In this document: piece by piece, positions 8,227 to 17,631 of the stretch
Numbering within the stretch: the stretch's first letter is position 1
Layout: each line of letters opens with the position of its first letter
Assembly (NCBI RefSeq): GCF_009687865.1
Contig: NZ_BLAE01000078.1
Coordinates: 1-55,361 of the forward strand
Origin: Acrocarpospora macrocephala
GTDB lineage: Bacteria; Actinomycetota; Actinomycetes; Streptosporangiales; Streptosporangiaceae
DNA: 55,361 nucleotides
Reading direction: 5' to 3'
Program-made: the position numbers and the translations under genes
Notes under the pieces: generated by a model
What the model was told of the DNA's origin: nothing
Database searches by the model: none
What the model saw: the letters and a program-made list of their open reading frames with translations, nothing else

Positions 8227-8952
8227 ATGGAATCGGCGCGTCTGGCCGTCTTCGCGCCGGTGGACAGCACCGCCCGGGTCGAGGCGGTGATCCGCCGCCT
8301 CACCGACGCGATCGCCCTCGGCCTGCTCGCCGACGGCGAGCAACTCCCCAGCGAGGCCGAGCTCGCCGGACAGCTCGGCGTCTCCACCGTCACCCTGCGG
8401 GAGGCCCTGATGGCCCTGCGCCAGCAGGGCATGGTCGAGACCCGCCGGGGCCGCGGCGGCGGCAGCTTCGTCCGCCTCCCCTCCGACCTCGACCTCGGCT
8501 CCCTCCTGCGGGGGTACGCGGTGGAGGAGTTGCGCGATCTCGGCGACCACTACGCGGCCATCGCCGGAGCCGCCGCCCGCCTGGCCGCCCAGCGCGCCCT
8601 CCCCTCCGACCTCGCCCCGCTGCTGCGCTCCCTGGACGAGATGGCCGGAGCCGACTGGGACGGCCGCCTGCGCCGCCTGGACGGCCGCTTCCACGTGGAG
8701 ATCGCCGCCGCCTCCCAGTCCGCGCGACTCACTCAGGAGGAGATCCGGTTACAGGCTGACATCGGACCCTTGCTGTGGCTTTCCCGGGACGAGCACCATG
8801 AGATGGCCAAACGCAATCTGTTCGACCAGCATCGGGCCATCGTCGAGGCCATCAGGGCGGGAGAGGGAGACCAGGCCAGGGAGCTCGCCGAACGCCACGT
8901 GCTGGACGCGGTTGACCACCTCATCGAGCTTCGGCTGCGGCTCCAGGAGTAG
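8227..8952 (+). CDS. FadR-type GntR transcriptional regulator
   Basis: A 241-residue regulator with an N-terminal winged helix; GEQLPSEAELAGQLGVST is the classical GntR helix-turn-helix at residues 38-55. An all-helical FCD ligand-binding domain follows, with conserved Asp and His positions (for example the DGRFHVEIA stretch). The start is set at 8227, where GGAGGGAG precedes the ATG; the frame is open further upstream but without a ribosome-binding site. It is divergent from the polyamine transporter operon and immediately precedes a Cache-domain gene, so it probably controls amine uptake or catabolism with an amine-related ligand. Confidence 0.85.
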   Translation: MESARLAVFAPVDSTARVEAVIRRLTDAIALGLLADGEQLPSEAELAGQLGVSTVTLREALMALRQQGMVETRRGRGGGSFVRLPSDLDLGSLLRGYAVEELRDLGDHYAAIAGAAARLAAQRALPSDLAPLLRSLDEMAGADWDGRLRRLDGRFHVEIAAASQSARLTQEEIRLQADIGPLLWLSRDEHHEMAKRNLFDQHRAIVEAIRAGEGDQARELAERHVLDAVDHLIELRLRLQE

Positions 8953-8956
8953 CGAA

Positions 8957-9679
8957 ATGACCCAACTTCAGGCTGGTCGCCCCGCCGACGTCGTCAACGC
9001 GGCCGTCACCCGCGTCACCGAGGTCGCCGACGAGGTCTTCACCACCCTTCGCGAAGTCCGCACCGCCACCGCCGCCTCCGTGCGCTCGGTCCGGGGCCGT
9101 ACGCCTGTCGCCGCTGACCTGGCCACGCTCCGCCCCCTGCTGTGGAGCCGCCTAGACCCGGGCCGCCTGGGCGCGCTGATCGCCGGAATCGGCTTCATCG
9201 CCGCCCCCGGCCTGCTCGCGGACGCCCCCTGGTATCTGGAGTGGTGGCAGGAGAACCCGTCAGGCCGCCCGGTCCAGCTGTTACGCGACCTCGACCCGTC
9301 CAGCAGCGCCTTCTACGACTACACGCACTGGGACTGGTACACCGGCCCGCTCGCCGGCGCAGAACACACCATCTGCGGACCCTACGTCGACTACCTGTGC
9401 ACCGACGAGTACAGCCTCACCCTGTCGGTCCCCGTGACCGTGGCAGGCGCCTTCATCGGCGTCGCCGCCGCCGACGTGTTCGTCCGCCGCTTCGAGGCCG
9501 CCGTCGACCCCGCCCTCCGCGAGATCCCGGCCCCCGCCCTGCTCACCAACGCCGAAGGCCGCGTGGTGGCCTCCAACACCGCCCGCTGGATCACCGGCTC
9601 GGCCTACCGCGGCGCGCCCGGCTTCACCGCCCACCCGATCGCCGATCTGCCGTTCGCCCTGGTCGCCGCCGACGGCTGA
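8957..9679 (+). CDS. soluble Cache-domain sensory protein
   Basis: A 240-residue protein following the GntR gene by four bases. No signal peptide or membrane helix is visible. The middle carries aromatic-rich Cache/PDC-type features: WYLEWW, DWYTGPL and GPYVDYLCTDEYSLTLSVPV, followed by a GVAAADVF strand like those in Cache domains. Cache domains usually sit outside the membrane on receptors, so a free cytoplasmic one, co-transcribed with a FadR-type regulator and divergent from a polyamine importer, suggests an intracellular amine-binding sensor or chaperone for the pathway. That role is inferred. Confidence 0.65.
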   Translation: MTQLQAGRPADVVNAAVTRVTEVADEVFTTLREVRTATAASVRSVRGRTPVAADLATLRPLLWSRLDPGRLGALIAGIGFIAAPGLLADAPWYLEWWQENPSGRPVQLLRDLDPSSSAFYDYTHWDWYTGPLAGAEHTICGPYVDYLCTDEYSLTLSVPVTVAGAFIGVAAADVFVRRFEAAVDPALREIPAPALLTNAEGRVVASNTARWITGSAYRGAPGFTAHPIADLPFALVAADG

Positions 9680-9736
9680 CCACGCCCGAGGGGACGAACA
9701 CGCTGGTCGGGGCCCCAGATGAGGCAGAATTACGAC

Positions 9737-10084
9737 ATGCCCTTGGACCCGAAGATCGCCGGTAGGTTGAAACGCACCCGGGACGGCCTGGTGGCCGTGG
9801 TCGTGCAGCAGCATGACAGCGGGGAGGTGCTCATGCTGGCCTGGATGGACGACGAGGCACTGCACCGCACGCTGAGCACGGGCCGGGCGACGTACTGGTC
9901 CCGGAGCCGGGGCGAATACTGGGTGAAGGGCGACACGTCGGGACACGTGCAGTGGGTCAAGCACGCCGCGCTCGATTGCGACGGTGACACGATCCTGCTT
10001 CAGGTGGACCAGGTGGGGGCCGCCTGCCACACCGGTGATCGGACCTGCTTCGACGCCACACCCCTGGAAGTGACGATCACATGA
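9737..10084 (+). CDS. hisI: phosphoribosyl-AMP cyclohydrolase
   Basis: A 115-residue enzyme that opens the adenine ring of phosphoribosyl-AMP in the third step of histidine synthesis. The metal-binding signature is present: Asp80, Asp82 and Asp84 (DCDGD), Cys97 in [11 protein letters not shown] and Cys104. The [11 protein letters not shown] segment is also typical. ATG 9737 is chosen over the in-frame ATG at 9719 because family members begin about ten residues before the first strand; a -10-like CAGAAT six bases upstream would allow a leaderless start. The stop overlaps the next gene (ATGA). Confidence 0.92.
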   Translation: MPLDPKIAGRLKRTRDGLVAVVVQQHDSGEVLMLAWMDDEALHRTLSTGRATYWSRSRGEYWVKGDTSGHVQWVKHAALDCDGDTILLQVDQVGAACHTGDRTCFDATPLEVTIT

Positions 10085-10620
10085 ATCCCGCCCGGCGCGT
10101 GATCTCGCTCTGGCTGGCCGTCTGCGCCGCCGGATCGGGGCTCACGCTGCTCGCCGCGAGCCGGGACTGGGCGGTGCTGACCTTCGACGTCACCGCCCCC
10201 AACCTGCCCACCCTGACCCTCACCGGCGGCGAAGTCGCGGCCTCACTCACGCCGGTGGCCCTCGCCGCCCTGGCCGGATCCGTCGCCGTGCTCGCCGCCC
10301 GCGGCGTCTGGCGCTCCGTCCTGGCGGGACTGATCGCCCTGTGCGGCGCGGCGATCGTGCTGGCGTCCCTGCGCGCCTGGGGCGACCTCGCCCCCGAGGG
10401 CAGCGCCGCGGCCACCACCGAGCTCACCCCGTGGCCTCTGGTCGCCGTCGCCGGAGGAGGGCTCCTGATCCTTTCCGGCCTGTACGCGACCCTCCGCGCC
10501 ACCCGATGGGCGAGCCCGGCACGCGGAAGCCGTACCCCGATGAGGCCATCGGGAGAGCGAGAGTTGTGGGACGCTCTGGACGCGGGACTAGACCCGACCG
10601 AATCCGACGAGCATCGTTGA
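10081..10620 (+). CDS. Trp-region conserved membrane protein (TIGR02234-type)
   Basis: A 179-residue membrane protein with about four hydrophobic segments. The first is [20 protein letters not shown], followed by DWAVLTF; that pairing and the location between hisI and trpC match the actinobacterial Trp-associated membrane protein family. Its biochemical role is unknown. The ATG overlaps the hisI stop, so the genes are translationally coupled. The C-terminal tail after residue 145 is charged and probably cytoplasmic. Confidence 0.8.
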   Translation: MNPARRVISLWLAVCAAGSGLTLLAASRDWAVLTFDVTAPNLPTLTLTGGEVAASLTPVALAALAGSVAVLAARGVWRSVLAGLIALCGAAIVLASLRAWGDLAPEGSAAATTELTPWPLVAVAGGGLLILSGLYATLRATRWASPARGSRTPMRPSGERELWDALDAGLDPTESDEHR

Positions 10621-10738
10621 CAAGCGGGCCACGCCTGGTCACAAATTGTCCACACCTTGAGCGTATTTCCCAAGTAATCAGAGCAAATCGCTAGGCTGCG
10701 CCCCGCACCTCTCACGATGACCGCTAGGAGTCATTCAC

Positions 10739-11305
10739 ATGAGTTACGGGAACCAGCCGGGCGACACCGGGGAGCACGGGGGCCAGCCCGGCTACGGGCA
10801 GCAGCCCGGTTACGGCCAGCAGCCCGGCTACGGGGATCAGGGATACGGTCAGCAGCCGGGCTACGGGCAGCAGCCCGGCTATGGGGCGCAGCAGCCCGGC
10901 TACGACCAGTACGGCCAGCCGCAGCCCGGCTACACCCAGCCCAGCGGCTACGACCAGTCCTACCAGCAGCAGGCTTACCAGCAGCCCGGCTACCAGTACC
11001 AGCAGCCGGGCTACGGCTACCCGCCGTCCAGGCCGACCAACGGGCTCGCGGTCGCGTCCCTGGTGATGGGCATCGTCGGCCTGCTGCTGTGCGGCGTCAC
11101 CAGCATCCTCGGCGCGATCTTCGGGCACATCGCGATGGCGCGGATCAAGGAGAGCGGCGAGGAGGGGCGCGGCATGGCCGTGGCCGGCCTGGTCACCTCC
11201 TACATCACGATCGCCCTGTGGGTCATCCTGTGGCTGGCGTTCGGCGCCGCCATCCTGGCCCTGATCGGCATCGCCGAGACCGCGGACACCAGCTTCAACT
11301 ACTAG
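10739..11305 (+). CDS. DUF4190 membrane protein with Gly/Tyr/Gln/Pro-rich repeat tail
   Basis: A 188-residue protein. Residues 15-95 are a low-complexity series of about ten imperfect QQPGYGQ-type repeats, probably disordered and cytoplasmic. Residues about 98-185 match DUF4190: [16 protein letters not shown], then GHIAMARIK between two membrane segments and [11 protein letters not shown]. Proteins of this type are common membrane-associated small proteins in actinomycetes with unknown function. TAGGAG is about six bases before the ATG. A hairpin after the stop suggests a single-gene transcript. Confidence 0.85.
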   Translation: MSYGNQPGDTGEHGGQPGYGQQPGYGQQPGYGDQGYGQQPGYGQQPGYGAQQPGYDQYGQPQPGYTQPSGYDQSYQQQAYQQPGYQYQQPGYGYPPSRPTNGLAVASLVMGIVGLLLCGVTSILGAIFGHIAMARIKESGEEGRGMAVAGLVTSYITIALWVILWLAFGAAILALIGIAETADTSFNY

Positions 11306-11313
11306 ATGTCGAG

Positions 11314-11333
11314 GGCCCGCACGGGGGCGGGCC
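11314..11333 (+). terminator. short GC hairpin after the DUF4190 gene
   Basis: GGCCCGC at 11314-11320 pairs with GCGGGCC at 11327-11333 around a six-base loop, just after the DUF4190 stop codon. There is no U-tract, as is common in high-GC actinomycetes. The hairpin overlaps the region where a promoter for the next gene should start. Confidence 0.4.
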
Positions 11334-11337
11334 TGGT

Positions 11338-11343
11338 TAAGCT
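11338..11343 (+). promoter_or_regulatory. -10-like hexamer TAAGCT giving a probable leaderless start
   Basis: TAAGCT ends six bases before the ATG of the DUF2752 gene. No ribosome-binding site fits between them, so the message is probably leaderless. Confidence 0.4.
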
Positions 11344-11349
11344 GTCCGG

Positions 11350-11754
11350 ATGAAGACGGCGACGCGGCGTTTCGCCGTGCCCGCGGGGGTGGCGGCGATC
11401 ACGATCGCGGCCACCGGATACGTCGCCGCCGTCGACCCGAACGCGGCCGGGCACTACCCGGCCTGCCCGTTCCTCGCGGTCAGCGGGTTCTTCTGCCCCG
11501 GCTGCGGCAGCCTGCGCGCCGTGCACGCGCTCGCTCACGGCGACCCGCTCGCGGCCCTGGGCCTCAACCCGCTGTTCACGCTGACCGCGCCCGTGCTGCT
11601 CTACCTGTGGGCCCGCTGGGCGTACGCGGCCTGGACCGGTCGCCGGATGACCACCGTCCTGGCCAGGCCAGTCATCGCGCGCGGTTTCGTCGCGGTGGCG
11701 CTGATCTTCTGGGTCGTACGGAACCTCCCGTTCGGCCGCTATCTCGCGCCGTGA
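11350..11754 (+). CDS. DUF2752 membrane protein
   Basis: A 134-residue protein with three hydrophobic segments. The family signature is clear: CPF near residue 39, FFCPGCGSLRAVHAL at about 49-63, and a later NPLF. DUF2752 proteins are small inner-membrane proteins of unknown function whose paired cysteines may bind metal or act in redox chemistry. The start is supported by the -10-like TAAGCT six bases upstream. Confidence 0.85.
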   Translation: MKTATRRFAVPAGVAAITIAATGYVAAVDPNAAGHYPACPFLAVSGFFCPGCGSLRAVHALAHGDPLAALGLNPLFTLTAPVLLYLWARWAYAAWTGRRMTTVLARPVIARGFVAVALIFWVVRNLPFGRYLAP

Positions 11755-11862
11755 CACGCCCCGGTGGCCGGGCAGGGGCGGCAGGGCCGATACCATCGGC
11801 AGGGCAAGGCGGGTGCGATGCGACGCCCCGCGAGCGCAGTCAATCGGAGGGACCCGGAGTTC

Positions 11863-12680
11863 GTGAGCGTTCTCGACGAGATCATCGAAGGGGTCCGGGA
11901 GGACCTCGCCGAGCGGCAGAAGACCGTGTCGATCGACGAGCTCAAGCAGCGCGCCGGACGTGCGCCCGCCCCCCGTGACGTGCGCGCGGCGCTGGGCGGA
12001 GACCGGGTCTCGGTGATCGCCGAGGTGAAGCGGTCCAGCCCGTCCAAGGGCGCGCTCGCCGCCATCGCCGACCCGGCCGGTCTGGCCGCCGACTACGAGG
12101 CCGGGGGCGCGCACGTGATCAGCGTGCTCACCGAGCGCCGCCGGTTCGGCGGCAGCCTCGACGACCTGGCCGCCGTGCGGGCCAGGGTGGACGTGCCGAT
12201 CCTGCGCAAGGACTTCATCGTCAGCGCCTACCAGCTCTGGGAGGCCCGGGCCTATGGCGCGGACCTGGCGCTGCTGATGGTCGTCTCGCTGGAGCAGGAG
12301 GCGCTGGTCTCGCTGATCGAGCGGGCCGAGTCCATCGGGCTGACGCCGCTGGTCGAGGTGCACACCGAGGACGAGCTGGAGCGGGCCGTCGCCGCGGGCG
12401 CTAAGATCATCGGGGTGAACGCGCGCGACCTCAGGACGCTCCAGGTGGACCGGGACGTCTTCGCCAAGCTGGCCCCGAAGATCCCGGACGGCATCCTCAA
12501 GATCGCCGAATCCGGCGTGCGCGGGCCGCACGACCTGCTCGCCTACGCCCGCGCGGGCGCCGACGCGGTGCTGGTGGGGGAGAGCCTGGTCACCGGCAAG
12601 GACCCGAGGGCCGCGGTCAACGACCTGGTGACCGCGGGCGCGCACCCGTCATCCCGACAGGAACGGCAGCAGGAGAAGCC

Positions 12681-12684
<4 letters not shown>
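11863..12684 (+). CDS. trpC: indole-3-glycerol phosphate synthase
   Basis: A 273-residue TIM-barrel enzyme that closes the indole ring in tryptophan synthesis. Family motifs: [13 protein letters not shown] with the catalytic lysine, [26 protein letters not shown] and IAESGV. The GTG start at 11863 follows CGGAG at seven bases; the open frame extends about 33 codons upstream but without family similarity. The stop overlaps trpB (ATGA), so trpC and trpB are coupled. No trpE, trpD or trpF occurs in this stretch. Confidence 0.95.
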
Positions 12685-13910
<1,226 letters not shown>

Positions 13911-13919
13911 GGCGCCGAT

Positions 13920-14717
13920 ATGACATCTCTTGCCGCGGTCTTCGAGAAGGCCCGATCCGAGGACCGCGCCGCGCTGGTGGGCTACCTGCCCGCCGGGTTC
14001 CCGACCAAGGACGGGGCCGTCGCCGCCGCCTCCGCCATGGTGGACGCGGGCTGCGACGTGATCGAGATCGGCTTGCCGTACTCGGATCCGCTGATGGACG
14101 GGCCGACCATCCAGGACGCGGTGCACCGGTCGCTGAGCAACGGCACCCGGATCGCCGACGTCATGCGCACCGTCGAGGGTGTGGCCAGGACCGGGGCGGC
14201 GACCCTGGTCATGACGTACTGGAACCCCATCGACCAGTACGGCGCGGAGCGTTTCGCGCGGGACCTGGCCAACGCGGGCGGGGTGGGCACGATCACGCCC
14301 GACCTGACGCCGGAAGAGGCCGGGCCGTGGCGGGAGGCCAGCCGGGAGGCGGGCATCGAGACCGTGTTCCTGGTCGCGCCCAGCTCCACCGAGGAGCGCA
14401 TCGGCATCGTCGCCGACTGCTGCACCGGCTTCGTCTACGCGGCCTCGCTGATGGGCGTGACCGGCGCCCGCGAGTCGGTCGGGCTGGCGGCCGAGGGCCT
14501 GGTCAAGCGGACCCGCGCGCACACCACGCTGCCGGTCTGCGTCGGCCTCGGGGTCGGCACCGGCGCCCAGGCCGCCGAAGTGGCCGCGTACGCGGACGGC
14601 GTCATCGTCGGCTCGGCGTTCATCCGGCGGCTGCTCGACGCGCCCGACGAGTCCGCGGGGCTCTTCGCGGTGCGCGAACTCGCGGCCGAACTCGCGGCGG
14701 GATGCCGCCGCCGCTGA
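13920..14717 (+). CDS. trpA: tryptophan synthase alpha subunit
   Basis: A 265-residue TIM-barrel subunit that releases indole from indole-3-glycerol phosphate and passes it to TrpB. The catalytic pair is visible as Glu49 and Asp60 in the IEIGLPYSDPLMDGP segment. YWNPI and the glycine-rich phosphate loop GLGVGTGAQA also match. The gene ends 14 bases before an intrinsic-type terminator, closing the trpCBA unit. Confidence 0.96.
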   Translation: MTSLAAVFEKARSEDRAALVGYLPAGFPTKDGAVAAASAMVDAGCDVIEIGLPYSDPLMDGPTIQDAVHRSLSNGTRIADVMRTVEGVARTGAATLVMTYWNPIDQYGAERFARDLANAGGVGTITPDLTPEEAGPWREASREAGIETVFLVAPSSTEERIGIVADCCTGFVYAASLMGVTGARESVGLAAEGLVKRTRAHTTLPVCVGLGVGTGAQAAEVAAYADGVIVGSAFIRRLLDAPDESAGLFAVRELAAELAAGCRRR

Positions 14718-14730
14718 ACCTGCTTCCGGT

Positions 14731-14763
14731 ACGGCCGATCTCCCTCAGGAGATCGGCCGTTTT
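14731..14763 (+). terminator. intrinsic terminator of the trp operon
   Basis: Arms 14731-14743 and 14748-14760 form a perfect 13-bp stem (ACGGCCGATCTCC and its complement) around CTCA, followed by TTTT. It lies directly after trpA. Confidence 0.85.
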
Positions 14764-14892
14764 GGTGTGATATGCAGGCAATATTCGGCGATCGCTCGCG
14801 GTTTACCGGGCTCTTATCCAGGTCATGGTGAGCTGTCTCTATTAAGTTCGGGACCGGTGACCGCCCACGCGGTCAGGTTAAGGAGTTCTCAC

Positions 14893-15438
14893 GTGGCAGC
14901 GGATATTCCCGCTTCGCGATGGCCACTCTCCGCACAGGGAGCGGTACCCTGGGTGACGACCATCGCCCGGCTCGTGCTCGGTGGCGTGCTCATCGCCGCG
15001 GGCTGGCTCAAGATCGGCACGCCCGCCCTGTCGGTGCAGGCGGTCAAGGCCTACGAGCTCCTGCCGGGCGGGGTCGCCACGGCCGTGGGTTACGGCCTGC
15101 CCATCCTGGAGATCGTGGTCGGAGCGTTGCTTGTCCTGGGCCTGCTCACGCGCGCCTCGGCCGTCGTGGCCGGGCTGCTCATGCTCGCCTTCGTGGCCGG
15201 CATCGCCTCGGCCTGGGCGCGCGGGCTGCGCATCGACTGCGGCTGCTTCGGCGGCGACGGCACGCTCGCGGCCGGGCAGGAGCCCGCCTACCTCAGCGAG
15301 CTGCTCCGCGACGCCGGGCTCGTGCTCTGCGCGGCCTGGGCCGCCTGGTTCCCGCCGGGCCGGTTGGCGCTCGACTCCGCGCTGGGCCTGAGCGACCCGC
15401 CCGATCACCACGACGACAACGAGGAGAACGTTTCATGA
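14893..15438 (+). CDS. MauE/DoxX-like membrane redox protein
   Basis: A 181-residue protein with about four membrane helices resembling the MauE family, which supplies or handles disulfide electrons for partner thioredoxin-like proteins. The loop RIDCGCFGG carries a CxC pair near residue 117 that is characteristic. GTG 14893 is chosen because TAAGGAG precedes it; the frame is open further upstream without that signal. Its stop overlaps the ATG of the DsbA-like gene (ATGA), which argues for a membrane donor/extracellular thiol oxidase pair. Confidence 0.8.
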   Translation: MAADIPASRWPLSAQGAVPWVTTIARLVLGGVLIAAGWLKIGTPALSVQAVKAYELLPGGVATAVGYGLPILEIVVGALLVLGLLTRASAVVAGLLMLAFVAGIASAWARGLRIDCGCFGGDGTLAAGQEPAYLSELLRDAGLVLCAAWAAWFPPGRLALDSALGLSDPPDHHDDNEENVS

Positions 15439-16187
15439 GCAAGGGTGCGCGGGAAGCGTCAGCGCGCGATCGCATCGCGGCGCAGCGGGCCGCCGAACGC
15501 AAGCGGGAGCGGCGCAAGCGCCTGATGGTCATCTCGGCCGTGGGAGTGGTCGCGGTGGCGGCCATCGGTCTCGGCTCCTGGTACGCGGCCTCCCAGGACA
15601 CCGCGGAGACACCCGCGCTCGCCCAGGCCCCGGCCACCGTGAACTCCGACGGCACCGTCACGCTGGCCAAGGCGGGCGTGACCGGGCCGGTGGTGGATGT
15701 GTACGAGGACTTCCAGTGCCCGGCCTGCAAGGCCCTGGAGACCAGCAGCGGATCGACGATCAAGAACCTGGCCGCCGAGGGCAAGGCCAAGGTGGTCTAC
15801 CACCCGGTCTCGATCTTCTCGGCCGAGCCGACCAAGTCCAACTCGATCAGGGCGGGAGCGGCGGCCCGCTGCATCAGCGACGGCAAGCAGTGGCTGGCCT
15901 TCCACGACAAGCTCTTCCAGAACCAGCCGAGCGAGACCGTCGAGGGGTTCGCCCTCAACGACCTGGTGTCCTGGGGCGAGGAGGCCGGTGTCACCGATCC
16001 CGCCTTCCCCGAGTGCGTGACCACGCAGAAGCACGCGGCCGACCAGGAGAGCCAGTCGGCCAGGGTCATGCGCGAGGCGAAGATCACCGGCACCCCAACG
16101 GTGAAGCTGGACGGCAAGGACCTGCCCAACGAGGTCGCCTTCGTCCCCGCCAAACTGCGCGAAGCGGTGCTCGCGGCCGGTCAGTAA
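15435..16187 (+). CDS. membrane-anchored DsbA-like thiol-disulfide oxidoreductase
   Basis: A 250-residue protein: a basic cytoplasmic N-terminus, one membrane anchor (about residues 33-54), then a thioredoxin-fold domain outside the cell. The active site is CPAC in VDVYEDFQCPACKALE, and ITGTPTV provides the cis-proline loop. It probably forms disulfides in exported proteins, working with the coupled MauE-like protein. Oddly, the final 29 codons are repeated three more times in tandem after the stop codon, in the same frame (see repeat at 16101-16496). Confidence 0.85.
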   Translation: MSKGAREASARDRIAAQRAAERKRERRKRLMVISAVGVVAVAAIGLGSWYAASQDTAETPALAQAPATVNSDGTVTLAKAGVTGPVVDVYEDFQCPACKALETSSGSTIKNLAAEGKAKVVYHPVSIFSAEPTKSNSIRAGAAARCISDGKQWLAFHDKLFQNQPSETVEGFALNDLVSWGEEAGVTDPAFPECVTTQKHAADQESQSARVMREAKITGTPTVKLDGKDLPNEVAFVPAKLREAVLAAGQ

Positions 16188-16496
16188 GCCACGTCGTTGG
16201 TGAAGCTGGACGGGATGGACCTGGCCAACGAGGTCGCGTTCGTGCCCGCCAAGTTGCGTGAAGTCGTGGTCGCGGCCGGTCGGTGAGTCACGTCGTTGGT
16301 GAAGCTGGACGGGATGGACCTGGCCAACGAGGTCGCGTTCGTGCCCGCCAAGTTGCGTGAAGTCGTGGTCGCGGCCGGTCGGTGAGTCACGTCGTTGGTG
16401 AAGCTGGACGGGATGGACCTGGCCAACGAGGTCGTCTTCGTGCCCGCCAAGTTGCGTGAAGCGGTACTCGCGGGCGGTCGGCGATCCACGCGTGAG
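16101..16496 (+). repeat. 99-bp tandem repeat made from the 3' end of the DsbA-like gene
   Basis: Four units start at 16101, 16200, 16299 and 16398, a period of exactly 99 bp (33 codons). Unit 1 is the coding end of the DsbA-like gene. Units 2 and 3 are identical to each other. Unit 4 is diverged and has lost its stop. All stay in one frame and each of units 1-3 ends in a single stop codon (TAA, TGA, TGA). The encoded segments (unit 1 VKLDGKDLPNEVAFVPAKLR, units 2-4 VKLDGMDLANEV then A or V, FVPAKLR) are nearly unchanged, while many differences from unit 1 are silent. Confidence 0.95.
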
Positions 16497-16590
16497 AACC
16501 TCGCCCGCGAGGGTCGCGGGTTAGCTTGTGACAGGTCCTTTACGATCGTCCGTACCCGAGCGCGTCGCGGAGGCGGTAGCGTCCTGTGAC

Positions 16591-17631
16591 ATGCCCCTCG
16601 CCTACATCCCCAGCCCGTCTCAGGGGGTCTGGAATCTCGGACCGATCCCCATCCGGGCTTACGCTTTGTGCATCGTGCTCGGCGTCGTCGTCGCCGTCTG
16701 GATCGGCGAGCGCCGCTGGCGGGCCCGTGGCGGCCAGCCCGGCACCATCACCGACCTGGCCGTCTGGGCCGTGCCCTTCGGCCTGGTCGGCGGCCGGCTC
16801 TACCACGTCATCACCGACTGGCAGCTGTATTTCGGGGCGGACGCCCCCAACCAGCCGATCGACGCGCTCTACATCTGGAAGGGCGGTCTCGGTATCTGGG
16901 GTGCCATCGCCCTCGGTGGCGTCGGCGTCTGGATCGCCTGCCGGCGGCGCGGCATCTCGCTGACGGCGGTCGCGGACGCGCTCGCGCCCGGCATCGCCGT
17001 CGCCCAGGGCATCGGGCGCTGGGGCAACTATTTCAACCAGGAGCTGTTCGGCAGCCCGTGCGACTACGCCTGGTGCCTGGAGATCGACCCTGGCCGTCCC
17101 GGCACGGTCCCCGGAGCGGCCACCTACCACCCGACCTTCCTGTACGAGTCGCTCTGGGACTTCGCGCTCGCGGGCGTGCTGATCCTCCTCGGCTCACGCC
17201 TCGCGCTCCGCCACGGCCGCCTCTTCGCGCTGTACGTCGCGGGTTACACGATCGGCCGGTTCTGGATCGAAGGGCTGCGGGTCGACCCGGCGCACGAGAT
17301 CCTGGGCCTGCGGCTGAACCAGTGGACCTCGGTCGTCATCTTCATCGGCGCGATCGCGTACTTCTGGCTGACCAGGAACAAGACCACCGAGGAGATCATC
17401 GTCGCGGGCGACGGCGGGGACGATCCCGCGCATGACCCCGCCCACGGCCCGGAACAGGCGGAAGCCGCCGAACTCGCCACCACCGACGAGGAAGCCAAGG
17501 CCACTGCGAACGCGGAGGCCGCGGAGGACTCCGCGGATCCCCCCAGCTCCTCCGATTCCTCCGATTCTTCGGATATCGATCCCGACAAAGCCACCTCCGG
17601 AGTGTCGGGGGAGGAGGCAGGCGGGCGATGA
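16591..17631 (+). CDS. lgt: prolipoprotein diacylglyceryl transferase
   Basis: A 346-residue inner-membrane enzyme that attaches diacylglycerol to the lipobox cysteine of prolipoproteins. About seven membrane segments are visible. The Lgt signature GRWGNYFNQELFGSP occurs near residues 140-154, with GGRLYHV earlier and RFWIEGLRVDP later. The C-terminal 80 residues are an acidic, Ala/Glu/Asp/Ser-rich tail not needed for catalysis, a common actinobacterial extension. The start ATG 16591 begins the family-typical segment LAYIPSPSQGVW. The stop overlaps the next gene's ATG. Confidence 0.94.
   Translation: MPLAYIPSPSQGVWNLGPIPIRAYALCIVLGVVVAVWIGERRWRARGGQPGTITDLAVWAVPFGLVGGRLYHVITDWQLYFGADAPNQPIDALYIWKGGLGIWGAIALGGVGVWIACRRRGISLTAVADALAPGIAVAQGIGRWGNYFNQELFGSPCDYAWCLEIDPGRPGTVPGAATYHPTFLYESLWDFALAGVLILLGSRLALRHGRLFALYVAGYTIGRFWIEGLRVDPAHEILGLRLNQWTSVVIFIGAIAYFWLTRNKTTEEIIVAGDGGDDPAHDPAHGPEQAEAAELATTDEEAKATANAEAAEDSADPPSSSDSSDSSDIDPDKATSGVSGEEAGGR

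Noticed and set aside
16181-16489. Minus-strand repetitive open frame
   Set aside because: It is a by-product of the 99-bp tandem repeat whose plus strand carries the DsbA coding segment.
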